From Setoptus koraiensis (lineage: Eukaryota; Arthropoda), in the NCBI GenBank assembly GCA_048013815.1, contig CM106585.1:19654001-19718000 (forward strand): a DNA stretch of 64,000 nt. Direction: 5' to 3'. Numbering within the stretch: the first letter of the stretch is position 1; every line of letters begins with the position of its first letter. Below, one piece after another: positions 23,114 to 34,519 of this stretch. A program made the translations under genes and the position numbers. Under the pieces are notes generated by a model, which saw only the letters and a program-made list of their open reading frames with translations, searched no databases and had not been told where the DNA came from.

Positions 23114-24414
23114 CCGCCGGGCAGAAAGGGATCCGTCGCCACCTGAGTGTTGTGGCCGCGAGCGGCGCGACGGTCGGCCGACGGCTCTCGGTGGTGGTGA
23201 GCTGAGCCGCTCGCTGGCTCTGCAGCCAACATATCGTGGTGGCGCTAATGACAGGCCAAACAGAAGCAACAGATGCCGAGATCGCCTGCCGGCCAGACAG
23301 ATGCGCCGCTGAACGCGCGACATGAATGAGAAATAACTGCCAACATACATATAATATAATAGCAGCGTAAACGTGAATGAACGTGACGATCGCGCTGCGC
23401 GTCCACGCCGCCGCCAAGCTGACCGATGGCCAGTGGCTGTCGCGTCGTGCCGATGCGGCTGCTGCTGCTGGTGCCCGTGCCACGGGCAAGATGACTGCCG
23501 ACTGCCGGCGCAACCTGGCACAGCGACACCCGACAGCAGCAGCGGCGGCCCGGCTACGTGCCACCAGTAGCCGCACGTTGTGCCGTGTGTGTGTGTGTGT
23601 GTGAACTAAATGAGTGGACGGAGATAATCAGTGTTGGCAGCACTGCTGGCCGCTGGCCGGGATAAGAATCAGCGCCAGCAGCGGATAAGAATAAGAAGCG
23701 GCTCACGAGCGACTGCGTGTGATGCTGCACTCTCAATTGCGACCGGCACAACCACCGCTGGACACCGCTCAGGTGGCAGCAGCCGTTGCAGTTGCAGTTG
23801 TTTTTGTTGTGTTACCTTCGCACAATAACTGCTGCCACAGTGACAGCTGCTGGTTGTTGTTGTTGTTGTTGCTGGTCAGCAGTGCATCGCTATGCGTGCA
23901 CACTGTATCACGGTGAGAACGGCAACAACAGCAACAACAGCAACAACAACCTAATGATACGTGCGCACCAGCGGCGCAGTTCGATCAAACTGATTAACAA
24001 GCGGCGTCATTTGCCAGCGGCCAGCTTGTTTGCCGGCGCTGCACGTACAGGATATACACGACGGCGGCAGCGGCGGCTATATTTAGCCGCTTGCATGCAC
24101 TACTTTCTCAGCCGCTGGCCAGGTCGTGTCAGTGCGCTGGTCAGGCCCAATTTGAGCCGGCCAGGTCGACAGTGGCCGCCACGGACGGCACAGGATACAG
24201 TGGCCAAAAAACATCCTGTGCCCCCGACTGCACGACCGGGCCATTGGAGGGGCCCGCGCGGCCGGCAACTCGTTGCTCTCTGTTCCGCCGGGCACACGCA
24301 ACAGATGATCGCCGGCGCTCGGGAGGCTCGCTTGGGGAGCTGCGCAGCGAAGGTTCTTCGGGCAGCGCGAATCGGGCTGCCCGAATCGGACTGGCGCGGC
24401 GGCCACTCGCACCA

Positions 24415-24469
24415 ACTGGTGGCATCGCTCGGACTGGTGGCATCGCTCGGACTGGCGGCGTCGGGCCGG
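24415..24469 (+). repeat. 18-bp minisatellite, 2–3 copies
   Basis: ACTGGTGGCATCGCTCGG is repeated exactly at 24415 and 24433, then a diverged copy follows from 24451. Confidence 0.85.
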
Positions 24470-24690
24470 ACCGGGGGCATCAATGGGCGAGAGCAAACAA
24501 GCGCGGCGACAAATGGTGGCAACAGCAGAAGGCCGTGAGGTTGCGAGCGGCAAGTACGTGTCGTATGATGCTGGCCATCAATAGATTTTGCAAAAAGTGA
24601 ATAAGGAGCAGCGAGCAGGAAATGAGTTTCTCAGCCGTGGCCATTGTCGACGGCGGGCACCATTAACAGCGAGCGTCACACATAGCGTAC

Positions 24691-24707
24691 AGTACAGTCA
24701 CTGTACT
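24691..24707. repeat. 8-bp palindrome with 1-base centre
   Basis: AGTACAGT, C, ACTGTACT: perfect arms in the last kilobase of the first desert. Similar GTACAGT/ACTGTA words surround it. Confidence 0.75.
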
Positions 24708-25289
24708 ACAGTGCGTATAGGCCTGCATCGGCTGTGTGCCTTTTGGCTGTTTTGCTTTTTTAGCCGCGTCTGCCCGATGCTGCTCGCTGTTTGCCGTTTG
24801 CGGGCCCTCGCAGGCAGATGGCGCCTCGCGCGTTGCTCACCCTCCTCACACTGATAACACTGCTCACAAGTTGTGAGTCGCAACTCCTCACACTGCTCGC
24901 AACTCGAATGGCAACCGTGGTCAGCGGCCAATGGCAGTCCCGTGTCGGCCCACCGCGCCGGCCGGCCCGAGCGTGGACATTTGTGTGAGCCGCTTGAGAC
25001 GCGGGCGCACAGCGACGCTCACTGTGCGCCCGCGTCGTCTCAAACGAGCGTGGCAGCCATTGGGCCGCATTGGAAGATTCGATTTTGGGCGATGCTGCTG
25101 ATGGCTGCTAAAAATCGAACAATCCTATCCAAACCAATCGAACTGAATCGCCCATCTGTGCTTATATTGTTCTGCTCTCTCATGGTGTGTGCGTGTGTCC
25201 GTTCGTCCGTATGTTCATCTCATTGTGCGTGTGTATCAAGCAGCGCTAAATCTTGTGTGACGAGCGCTGTGTGTGCCACTCTGCAGACT

Positions 25290-25308
25290 CTCAGTGGACT
25301 CCACTGAG
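25290..25308. repeat. 9-bp palindrome upstream of Delta
   Basis: CTCAGTGGA, one central C, then TCCACTGAG form a perfect inverted repeat. It contains TCAGTG, close to the arthropod initiator TCAGTY. The palindrome is about 60 bp upstream of a TATA-like word. Confidence 0.7.
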
Positions 25309-25367
25309 TGGAGGACGCATCCCGAGGGGCGAGCGGCGGCGCGGCCCCCTCGCAGCACTCGCAGCAC

Positions 25368-25373
25368 TATAAG
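25368..25373 (+). promoter_or_regulatory. TATA-like element, candidate Delta promoter
   Basis: TATAAG stands in GC-rich DNA about 740 bp before the chosen Delta start codon. It is the best TATA-like word at the desert/gene border. If used, the CA microsatellite and the 10-bp array after it would be in the 5' leader. Confidence 0.3.
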
Positions 25374-25479
25374 CGTATGCAGAGGGAGAACTTTTTTCTC
25401 CGTTTTCTTCTTTTTTTCTTGCTCGCATGTTTGTCCATTATTCTATTATTGTCCCCTCTCGGCCAAAAGTTCTCCAAAA

Positions 25480-25481
<2 letters not shown>

Positions 25482-25514
<33 letters not shown>
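25482..25514 (+). repeat. (CA)n microsatellite
   Basis: About 16 uninterrupted CA dinucleotides follow a T- and C-rich stretch. Confidence 0.95.
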
Positions 25515-25515
<1 letters not shown>

Positions 25516-25750
25516 GCAAATTGTACGCATAGGTTCGCACATTCGATTTTGCATGTAGATTCGCCAGCAGCAGCAGCACCATGATGGCACGTAGGGGCGC
25601 GCATGCGCACGGGCGCTAACGAACAAATGAGAATGGACGCATATAGAATGGAGCTCACCATCAGTTCGATTTTGGACACTGTACACGTAGCACGTTAACG
25701 TCGCCCTTCAGCAGCAGACACAATTAACAATCGACGAGCCGATTGAGAAA

Positions 25751-25820
25751 ATCACACAAAATCACACAGAATCACACAGAATCACACAGAATCACACAGA
25801 ATCACACTAAATCACAAATC
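25751..25820 (+). repeat. 10-bp minisatellite just upstream of Delta, 7 copies
   Basis: ATCACACAGA and one- or two-base variants repeat seven times at an exact 10-bp period; the four central copies are identical. The array ends about 290 bp before the chosen start codon, so it is probably in the leader or proximal promoter. Confidence 0.95.
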
Positions 25821-26110
25821 GTACCCACGACGTACTAATTAATAAGAATACTAATTAAGCGAGCGACCCACAGCAGCGACATTGAACCAGTTGACGGCAA
25901 ACCACCAAAAATGATGATACAATCACGCAAGACCCTAGTGATCCAAAACTACGACCAGCTACTACAAAACAACCAACCACAACAATGATTGAATCACCGC
26001 TAATCACAGCACAGCAGCAACAGGCAACATTGCAGGCATTTCTAAAACCATCGACCAACAAGATGAACAGAAACCACACAACAACAGATAGAAATAGAAA
26101 TATTATCATT

Positions 26111-29100
26111 ATGCCCAAAGTGTCCCAAATTAAAAAATTAGCTGTTGCAATTGTGGCCCTGGCCGTGCTAGCCAGCCTCACATACGCACACGCGTCGGCC
26201 GTGTTCGAGGTCAACATTGTGTCGCTTATGGACTCCGTTAACAGGGACGTTCGCGACCATTGTTGCCCGCCGCACCAACAACAACAACTAACAGCAACAA
26301 CAGCCAATAATGTCACAACGCACACAGTGGTGTCCAATAGTCGTCACTCAATTCAAATCAGGCACCACAATCATCAGCTGCAAGCCGCCGACAACAACAG
26401 GCCCGCCTGCCAAGACAAATGCCAATTAATGATAAGAATATGTGTTAAATACTATCAGACCCATATAGACCCAAATCAGTGCACGTTTGGCGAAATCAAG
26501 GGCCGAGTGCTGCATGTGCACGGCCTGGCCAACAATCCAAATCAGCAACAGCAATCAAATCAATTCTACAACAACAATAGAAACAGCAACAGGCAACACT
26601 ACCATCATACCAGCCAACAAAATAGTCAAGATTCTTCATCGTATAATCCTCATCATCATGCATTCAGATCATCCAATACCATAGCATTCAATCAGCCTAT
26701 ACAATTTCCATTTAATTTCTCCTGGCCGGTAAGTGTCCGCTACTACTGCATCATATAATATTGCAATGTTATAATATTATAATATGCTGCTAATGCAATA
26801 TAAATTCACACTGGCACCCACAGTGAGATATTTAGAGTGATAACGCGCACTCTTATGCAATCAGGCATATTGGCATATTGTTCGCCACAATGTGCCCAAT
26901 ATCTTGTGCAAAAATGTAACATGTTGCACGCAATCTATTATATATTATATTATTGCCTGTCCCTGTGTGACCAGCACAAGACAAAAGAACTCACAATTCG
27001 CTGGATTACTGATTTACTGGATCAACCAATCAATCAATCAGTAGACAAAGCGTTGATCCGATAGATATAGCCGTCACTCTCTGGCCGCTTCATCTTCAGC
27101 TCGATCTCGTGCTCCGTCTTATGCTTGAGCCCAAGCTCGACCTTATCACTCTATTAATATCCCATGCCATATCTTATCTTTACATTTACAGGGCTCCTTT
27201 TCGCTTATTATTGACGCTTGGCGTGAGTGGCCCACGCAATCTCAGCTACTTACATCTCAAGTGATCCAACATTCAATGCATGGATGGCTAAATATTAAAC
27301 ATGATTGGACTAGCAATGAACATAAGACAGACTTGGCCAAACTAAATTACGCTTACCGTGTTACTTGTCAGCCAAACTATTACGGCGAACAATGCGCCAT
27401 ATTGTGTAGACCTCGCGACGATGCCTATGGACATTATGCCTGCTCTACAAACGGTGAAATAGTTTGCTCACCTGGATGGCACGGTCACTATTGTTCAGAG
27501 CCTGCTTGTTTGCCTGGTTGTCACAAGGTTCAGGGCAACTGCTCTAGGCCAAACGAATGCGATTGCCGATACGGCTGGCACGGACCATTCTGCGATCAAT
27601 GTGTTCGTTATCCCGGTTGCGTTCATGGGTCCTGTCGCAAACCCCACGAATGCATCTGCGAAGAGGGCTGGGGAGGTCTTTTGTGTAACGAAGGTAAGTC
27701 AATACAAACAATTCAATAATTAATGGATTTGCATATGAGCATTTAATATCATTCACAATATACTAACTGCCTATTTGTTTGCTTGCCTCTTATCAACTAT
27801 GTAGATTTGAACTACTGCACTAATCATAGGCCATGCAAGAATGGTGCCACTTGCTCAAATATATTCGATGTCAATGGAACTGGCTCATACAAATGTACTT
27901 GCCCGCCAGGATTTGTTGGCAAGAATTGTGAGAAGAGAATCCAAAGTAAATGTAGCGATTCGCCTTGTATCAATGGTGGCGAATGTTATGAGCTCGTCAA
28001 CAAGGAACTACATTGCTCATGTCCAACTGGTTTTGCTGGAAGACACTGTGAGACCTCTGTTCAGAAATCATCAGAGCCGTCTATGCTTCCTTATGCAGGC
28101 AACACTCTAGAACAACAACAACAACAGCAACAAGTGGTAGCTCAACAGATGAAGAAAGTAAGTGAAAAAGCTTTACCATCTCATCACAATAGCTCAATGT
28201 ATGCATTATCACCAACGACAGTAGCGCCACCTATCATGGCCAGTGTGTCATCGTGTATGCCAAATCCATGCAGAAATGGTGGCACTTGCATTGACCAAGA
28301 CAACACTTTTGTATGTGCTTGTGCCGTACCATACGATGGAATCATATGTGACACTCAATCAGAAAGATTGAGCCCCATTATACCTCAGAATCCAAGAACG
28401 ACAACGCCAACACCCAAGACATCGTCCTATCTAAATGTCATGCCACCAATAAGAGTTGCGACATCACAGCAAACGAGCTCAAACAACAATTATCCAACGT
28501 CCAATCAACGAACAAAGACAACAACAACATCGTCTGAGCTTGTTGATACGTCAGAGCAACAAAATTTTGATGCTTTTGAGCAGCCATCGACAACAACAGC
28601 GAGCAGTATTGATAATGCTCATATAAATATGCAGCCATTGACTACGCAAACAAACAACGTAAACAAACGCCCGACAAGCATTCATGCAAATAGATTCTCT
28701 AACTATCCACATCCGCAGCCGTCGTATTCTATGCACGCAAAAGATGCTAATAGCTCATTTGTCAATACGTTATTTACTATGCAAAATATGTTCTTCGCAA
28801 CTATTGTAATATCGTTGATAGTATTACTATTTAAGAAACGAGATATTATAATAGATAGACTGAACAAGTTGCACTCTAATGATGATGAAGCCCAATTGGA
28901 GAACCATCGAAATCTTCACAAGACATCTAATCGTCATAATCAGACATTGCCATCAGATATTGATGATTCAGAAAGTGATTCGCCGCATGCGCACACAGGT
29001 CAGCAAGTTGATAATGGCATATTTCCATTCTGGGAATCTCATCATGCCCAAGAGAACGGACATGATTATGGCTACAGAGTGATACAGAGAGGTCATCATC

Positions 29101-30161
29101 AAGTGCCATCATCAAATAAGCGACGAGGCGACGCTGACCATCATCAACAAAAGCAACATGGCAATCTAATCAAAAGTAGGTCTTATTGTGCAAATATAAA
29201 CAACAACACTAACAGTGGTGCAACGACAACAACGCCAAGCAATGGCAATGAGAAATCATTGCATCGCAAATCAAGCCACTATCAGCAACAAGTGTCTAAT
29301 TCGGTAAACAATATCAACAATGACATACAAACCATCAGCGCCACATTGGAGGCACAGAACAACAATAACGCAAACCACTATGGCCAAACTGTATCGCCTG
29401 GCAATGCTGTTTCGAACAAAGGCAAGAAATCTCATCGATCATCAAAGAGTCGCAACTACACACAACAACAGCCACAGCAGCAACAACAGCGACAACAACA
29501 GCCCGACTCCCTATATCAATCATCGAGGAGTTTGCATGGTGGCTCAGGTAATTCCCATCACTTGTACGCAGCAGCTAGTCATCAGACAATATATCCACAA
29601 TATCATTACATACAGCATGTAGTGCCTTTGCCAATGCCATTACAAAATCCAATTGATGGCGGAGTGTATGGAGTGGATGAGGTTGATTATCATCCTATTT
29701 ATAGGCCTGTAACAACAACACCATATGGATCTCATTATCAGACCAATTCTCATTATGGCACTTTAGGCCATCCACACCACCCCACCTATCAAGCGGCCGC
29801 TATACATCATCATCCACCTGATCTCGTACAGATGATTCCTACCGCTACTAGACCAGTCGGACCTATAATGTCCACTGGACAGTCTGGCCCTGTTCATGGT
29901 CACCCTGTTTGTCCGCCACCCCCATATGAGTTGCATCATCCGTCGTCTCAACCACAACAGCAACAGCAGCAGCAACAACAACAACAGCAGCAACAACAAA
30001 TTGTAACTGATACATCGGATTGCGACGAACAATCAACAACTCAATCAACTATTGATGCTCATGATAATCAGCATGAACGTTCGTCATCAAATCAATCCGA
30101 TTATGAGCTGTCCATCGAGAATAATACCTCAGCTAATCAAATCTACCAGAGTAGAAACTGA
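26111..30161 (+). CDS. Delta-type Notch ligand (DSL family), 3 exons
   Basis: This is a membrane ligand for Notch. Exons are 26111–26728, 27192–27693 and 27805–30161; both introns (463 and 111 bp) are GT–AG and the joins keep frame. The product is about 1158 residues. I see a signal peptide (about 1–30), the MNNL/C2-like N-terminal domain to 206, a DSL domain (about 258–304, CQPNYYGEQC), EGF repeats 1–2 (about 305–370), three more EGF repeats (about 377–413, 422–457, 519–556), one membrane span (about 702–717) and a 440-residue cytoplasmic tail rich in His, Asn and Gln. The frame has an earlier ATG at 25985, but the one at 26111 puts the hydrophobic stretch at the N-terminus as a proper signal peptide. 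Five EGF repeats is fewer than fly Delta's nine. The tail ends IYQSRN, without an ATEV-type PDZ ligand. Jagged/Serrate is unlikely: there is no cysteine-rich region. Confidence 0.93.
26729..27191 (+). other. Delta intron 1
   Basis: The intron runs from GTAAGT at 26729 to an AG at 27190–27191 and splits the MNNL region after Ser-Trp-Pro, in phase 0. It is AT-rich and I find nothing coding in it. Confidence 0.9.
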
Positions 30162-30800
30162 GCAGTGGTGCCGTTATTTATTAGTTATTTTATGATCTCA
30201 AGCATTTAGAATAGTTGTTGTTGTTGCACTGAAGGAGTCCAACCCGATGTTGTTATTACTAATGGAAAAAATTGACATAGCCATACAAAAGTAGACATGT
30301 TTTAGCCTGTGATTGAATTAGAGTAATATATCCACGAAGTAAAAAGAAATGATGGATCATCTTATTTGTTGTTGTTGATGTTACCCGAGTCCCTCTCTCA
30401 CCTGAAAGGAGTAATATTGGATATTATGCAATTAGTTGACATAATATGCTAATGTGAAGAGAATCCATTTGGTTGGTCGGCACCACCTAGAGTAGAAAAG
30501 CCAAATCAAGAAATATCAACGATGAAACAACTAGAAACTACATAGTGTCATCACGTTTGGTCTGGGCAGACATGATGATTGATGCATAATTGTGTGTCAT
30601 ACACTTGTCGTCATCGTCGTCTGCCTTAGATGCTGTTAGTTTCTATTTTAGAGAATGTTGGCTCTCAGAATTTAGACTCTATCGCAAGAATCTATCATTA
30701 CGCTGCTTTTAAAGAGATAGCACGCTTTGTAAAAAGGATATATTATTTTTATTATTATTATATTGTATATATTGCATCACATTCACTGACACACAATCAA

Positions 30801-30810
30801 AATAAATAAA
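30801..30810 (+). terminator. Polyadenylation signal of Delta
   Basis: AATAAATAAA gives two overlapping canonical AATAAA hexamers about 640 bp after the stop codon. No earlier AATAAA lies in the 3' UTR. Confidence 0.75.
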
Positions 30811-31342
30811 CAAGTAGAAATCTAAACTAGTGTAGAGTTTGCATACATTCATTGTTATGGTAGCGACTATCTATTTGACTCTCGCTATCTTTGCTATATT
30901 TTCTCGCCACCACAATGCAACCTTTGTGGCATACTTTTAGTGTCCATCTGAGGGTGTTTATGCAATCGGATCTGACTGTTAGCCGGATAACAGTTGGAAG
31001 TGGCAATCCTCTAACTGTGCTACATATTTAGATTGATGGCCGTGAATATCAAAATCTTTTCCCTGGTGGTGTCCAAGTGTAAATAGAGAGGAAAGGGCCG
31101 ATTGTCATTGCAACGTAAGAAGAAGGAACAACAACCAGGCTTCATACAACGATGACAGTTGTATGGAGCCTTGTGAGAAGCCGTCAAGAAGCGCATTGTT
31201 GGGCGCCCATACATGGCTGATTATGTTGGTCAGTGTGTCTAGCCAGCCTAGGCAACGGACTCACAACGAGCATGAAGTTTGTTTGATGGTGGTATCATCA
31301 TTGTGTGCTTAACAATTGCGAGCGAGCCCTAGCTGAGCCTCT

Positions 31343-31370
31343 GAGAGAGAGAGAGAGAGAGAGAGAGAGA
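31343..31370 (+). promoter_or_regulatory. (GA)n tract, possible GAGA-factor element
   Basis: Fourteen GA dinucleotides lie about 200 bp upstream of the next start codon. In arthropods such tracts can recruit GAGA factor; here it may be just a microsatellite. Confidence 0.45.
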
Positions 31371-31486
31371 TCAGATGAGCTAGTGAGATCCGCCGAGACT
31401 TTCCAGTGATGCATTTGCATCTCATAATGGCCATATCAACATGGAGATAATCCTGCAATTAATCGGTGTATATGTGTATGTTTATT

Positions 31487-31530
31487 TAAACTAATTTAAG
31501 CTAATTTGAGCTAGTTCAAGCTAATTCAGC
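31487..31530 (+). repeat. 10-bp array in the leader of the polyQ gene
   Basis: Four units of CTAATTTAAG, CTAATTTGAG, CTAGTTCAAG and CTAATTCAGC type lie at an exact 10-bp period, directly before the likely transcription start. Confidence 0.85.
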
Positions 31531-31577
31531 AATCAGTTTCAGTCGGCGAGATAGAGGAAGCTCAATCATCATTCACA

Positions 31578-33341
31578 ATGGCCATCACCCCCATAGCCTC
31601 AATGCTGGCGCTCACTTTTCTCATTAGTGGCGGTCTCATAAAGCTACAATCGTCGCTGGCGCCCGCGTTGATAGCCACAATAAAGAAACAGGCCCTAATT
31701 AACCAGCAATTGCGTAACAACGAGCAGTTAATAAAGTTGTACCAGCAGCATCAACTGTTGCAGCAGCCGCAGCAGTCTATCTACGCTTCTGACACAGCCA
31801 ATCAATTGCAGCAACTTTTTTCGGCGGCGCAAGCGCCTCTAGTGGCGTCACCACTGATGAGTTCGGCGGCATCAATGCCGGTATCCAATCACCAACAACA
31901 ACAACAACAGCAGCAGCAGCAGCAACACCAAAAGCAACAGTCACAATCGGGTAGCACCACCGTTAGGCCGGCACGGCCGAGCATAACCTTCACACCGCCA
32001 GCCACAACCAGTACACCAGAGATTGCACAACAGCAGTACCAACAGCAGCAGCAACAGCAACAACAGCAGCAGCAACAACAACAACAACAACAACAACAGC
32101 AGCAGCAACAACAGCAGCAACAGCAACAACAACAGCAGCAACAGGTGAGGCCGGCCCTCAATCAGCGACACGATCTCACTAGCCAGACGTTGCCTGCGAC
32201 GTGGCGCGATGGCCGCCAATCGAACCGGCTCACGCTGACCAATGGAACGAGCAACGAGTCGAAATTGTTCAAGATGGTCGGTCGGTTCCGGCGTTCGACG
32301 GCACCCGTTTCAAATGTAGCGAGACCCAAAAAAGAGCAATACGTCCAGTTTGTGCACGTCGACGATCTGGCCGATCACTACTCAGGCGGCGCCAGCGGCA
32401 ACGTGACCGGCTCAGTGTACCAATCGGCAGTTAACCAGGCGCAGACGAGGGCCCCGTCGGTGTGGTCGTGGCTATCTCATCAGCAAGGCGCCAGCAACAA
32501 CATCAACAGAGATGCGCCCGCTAAAGAGGGCAAACAGCGGGACGGCCTGGAGGCCAGTTCTTCGCGTTTGTCGCCGTCCTGGTTGAGCGCTTCGGCGTCG
32601 TCGCTTGCCAGCATAGCGTGGCCGTGGTCGTCGGAAAAGAGTGGCTCGTCGTCTTATTATCCGTCGTCATCTGGTTCGCGCTACAGTTCTAGCTACAATG
32701 GCATGCCTTCGCAATATTACATAAGCAGTAACGGTGATGATTATCAGCAACAGGACTATTATGTGCCTGCATCAACAAAGTATTACAGCGACACCAGTGG
32801 CAACAATCAATTGATGATGCGCAACGGGCTAATAAACGAACGATTCGACGATCATCATCACGAACACGAAATGGCCCATCATGCCGAAGAGAAGGAATTG
32901 AGCTACGTGTTTCCCATATTGTTGGCAGTGTTGATATTGGGCGCACTATTTATACCGTTCATATCGTTGTTCTTTTTCCTGTTGATGTCGGCATTCAATT
33001 GCAACTCGGGCGCAAATTCGGGTTTCGGTCAGATAACGCCAATAATAGGCAGGAGGCGGCGCAAGCGTTCGCTATTGGATCTAGACGATCGGCACAAGCG
33101 CGACTACAATTACACCGGCGGCCAGCCGGCTGTACATGATGATTTTAAGGGCGAAAGTGCGGACACAAACAGCCTAGTGAGCGCCTCTCTATCCAGCATC
33201 TACTGGCAACAGCTCGAGCCAAACATAATGCGCTATCTCGACAAATTGGACACGGCCCTGGAGCGCTGGCACGAGCGCCTGGCCGCCAACAACGGCAACA
33301 ACGACACCAATAATAGCGCTAACAATGGCACTAATTACTAG
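31578..33341 (+). CDS. Polyglutamine-rich single-pass membrane protein, unknown family
   Basis: I do not recognise this family. The 587-residue single-exon product starts at an ATG with a good context (CACAATGG). It begins with a hydrophobic signal-like segment (about 4–28). Gln-rich regions follow: a run of 12 Gln near 106–116 (one His inside) and an uninterrupted run of about 35 Gln near 155–190. A Ser/Tyr-rich middle (about 330–420) leads to one long hydrophobic span (about 442–475, with FPILLAVLILGALFIPF). Then come CNSG and a very basic RRRRKRS (about 492–498), which could be a stop-transfer signal or a furin-type site. The C-terminus has an acidic/amphipathic helix and Asn-rich end. The poly-Gln codons mix CAA and CAG. 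The last poly-Gln codon plus GTGAGG resembles a splice donor, but the frame stays open and I keep one exon. Confidence 0.75.
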   Translation: MAITPIASMLALTFLISGGLIKLQSSLAPALIATIKKQALINQQLRNNEQLIKLYQQHQLLQQPQQSIYASDTANQLQQLFSAAQAPLVASPLMSSAASMPVSNHQQQQQQQQQQQHQKQQSQSGSTTVRPARPSITFTPPATTSTPEIAQQQYQQQQQQQQQQQQQQQQQQQQQQQQQQQQQQQQQQQVRPALNQRHDLTSQTLPATWRDGRQSNRLTLTNGTSNESKLFKMVGRFRRSTAPVSNVARPKKEQYVQFVHVDDLADHYSGGASGNVTGSVYQSAVNQAQTRAPSVWSWLSHQQGASNNINRDAPAKEGKQRDGLEASSSRLSPSWLSASASSLASIAWPWSSEKSGSSSYYPSSSGSRYSSSYNGMPSQYYISSNGDDYQQQDYYVPASTKYYSDTSGNNQLMMRNGLINERFDDHHHEHEMAHHAEEKELSYVFPILLAVLILGALFIPFISLFFFLLMSAFNCNSGANSGFGQITPIIGRRRRKRSLLDLDDRHKRDYNYTGGQPAVHDDFKGESADTNSLVSASLSSIYWQQLEPNIMRYLDKLDTALERWHERLAANNGNNDTNNSANNGTNY

Positions 33342-33663
33342 CATCATCGGGCGGCTAATTACCGACATTATCGGGCATTAAGGGCGCGAGTCGGCTGACA
33401 ATTGCGCCGACGAGCCATCAGTTTGTCGAGCTATCAATTAGCGCTGCACAAACAAACTTATTATTGCAAACGCGCCATAACAAGCCGATAATAGCTGGTT
33501 CGCATTCGTTTGCGGGCCGCCGAGACAATGGCCAACTGGCGGCCGCGGTCGTGTTGCCTCGGCGGCTGTTCTGTTAATTGATAAACCGACTAATTGGCTC
33601 GAGCGGCATCAGCGATGGTGTCGCGGGGGGGGGGGATAATGTGGCGATTAAATTATAAATAAA
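33342..33663 (+). other. 3' UTR of the polyQ membrane-protein gene
   Basis: It contains a G homopolymer at about 33625–33635 and ends at AATAAA (33658–33663). A GT-rich stretch (about 33720–33750) follows, as expected downstream of a cleavage site. Confidence 0.65.
33658..33663 (+). terminator. Polyadenylation signal of the polyQ gene
   Basis: A canonical AATAAA lies 317 bp after the stop, followed by GT-rich sequence. Confidence 0.7.
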
Positions 33664-34442
33664 AGACTGGCGCTCATCACGCTGGAGCTCATATTCAGAT
33701 TTGGTGTCGCCGTAAAACCGCAGTCACTGTGTTGTGTTTTGTTGTGTCGTGTTAGACGCGTCTCAGCCAGCCAATATCCAATATCCGATGCGGGCCAACC
33801 CATGCCCTTGCGGCCACCAAACGACTAAATGAGCCGGCGCAAATAAAATAATAAATAACACTGACATAGCTGTTGTCGTCGTCCGCTAATTAATTAGTCT
33901 CGTTGCTCGGCCGGCGCGCCGACGCGCCGACAAGACAAACAAGATGACTTACACGCTTGTGTGTGTGTGTGTGCCATATGAGCTCGGCAATTGTAATAAT
34001 TGCATGACAGATAATTCCAATCGCTGACTCTTGTTGTCGCTGGCCTGTGCCGCGACAACAAGAATGAGCGCTGCATGTCACGACAAGATCGCGCAGATAG
34101 CGCACAAGCGCCGCCCGACACAATGGGCCGGCGATAAAATGATTTACAAGCGGCACTCTCGTTATTGGCCGCCGTCGGTCACCGCTGGTCACTTTGAGCC
34201 GGCCGACAGCGCCGGCCAGTGCACGCCAGCGAGCTAGGTGGTCCGCTGCCGTCGTCGTTGTTGTCGTGCTCGTCGTTGTTGTCGTTGTCGGCGTTGTCGT
34301 TGTTGTCGTGCTCGTCGTTGTTGTCGTTGTTGTCGTCGCTGGCGTGCTCGTTGGCCAATAAATAACAGGCCGACTTGTTTGGCTACTGGCCGCTGGCCAG
34401 CCTCGGCCAGCAACAGGCCGGCGATCGGCCAGCGATTGGCCG

Positions 34443-34519
34443 CAATCACGAGGCAATCACAAGGCAATCGCACGGCAATCGCACGGCAATCGCACGGCAA
34501 TCGCGCGGCAATCGGACGG
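34443..34519 (+). repeat. 11-bp minisatellite, 7 copies
   Basis: CAATCGCACGG-type units repeat at an exact 11-bp period; the three central copies are identical. It is not CRISPR-like: there are no spacers. Confidence 0.95.

Larger units (their letters stand above)
16781..25340. other. GC-rich, CpG-rich gene desert, part 3, ending at Delta
   Basis: No supportable gene. The stretch has the same texture of short arrays as parts 1 and 2, plus one Su(H)-type site. CA/GT microsatellites occur near 23583–23604 and 25482–25514. The rightmost part, nearest Delta, probably contains its promoter. Confidence 0.65.
30162..31577 (+). other. Delta 3' UTR and upstream region of the next gene
   Basis: The Delta 3' UTR appears to run about 650 bp to the signals at 30801–30810. 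The remaining DNA to 31577 has no supported gene. It holds a GA microsatellite, a small 10-bp array and two TCAGT initiator-like words (31533, 31539) in front of the next start codon. Confidence 0.7.

Noticed and set aside
25985-26110. Upstream ATG of Delta at 25985 as the start
   Set aside because: It would put 42 polar residues before the hydrophobic signal segment. The ATG at 26111 gives a normal signal peptide. Not fully excluded.
26837-27064. A 75-codon frame inside Delta intron 1
   Set aside because: It lies wholly within a well-defined GT–AG intron and has no domain.
31020-31214. A 64-codon frame (−) with CxxC-like cysteines between Delta and the polyQ gene
   Set aside because: Short, without promoter, signal peptide or homology I recognise.
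31889-32219. Cys- and Leu-run open frames (−) across the polyGln gene
   Set aside because: They are antisense translations of the CAG/CAA tract.
34443-34519. CRISPR-like regular repeat array
   Set aside because: Eleven-bp units abut each other with no spacers, and the genome is eukaryotic. The other arrays fail the same test.
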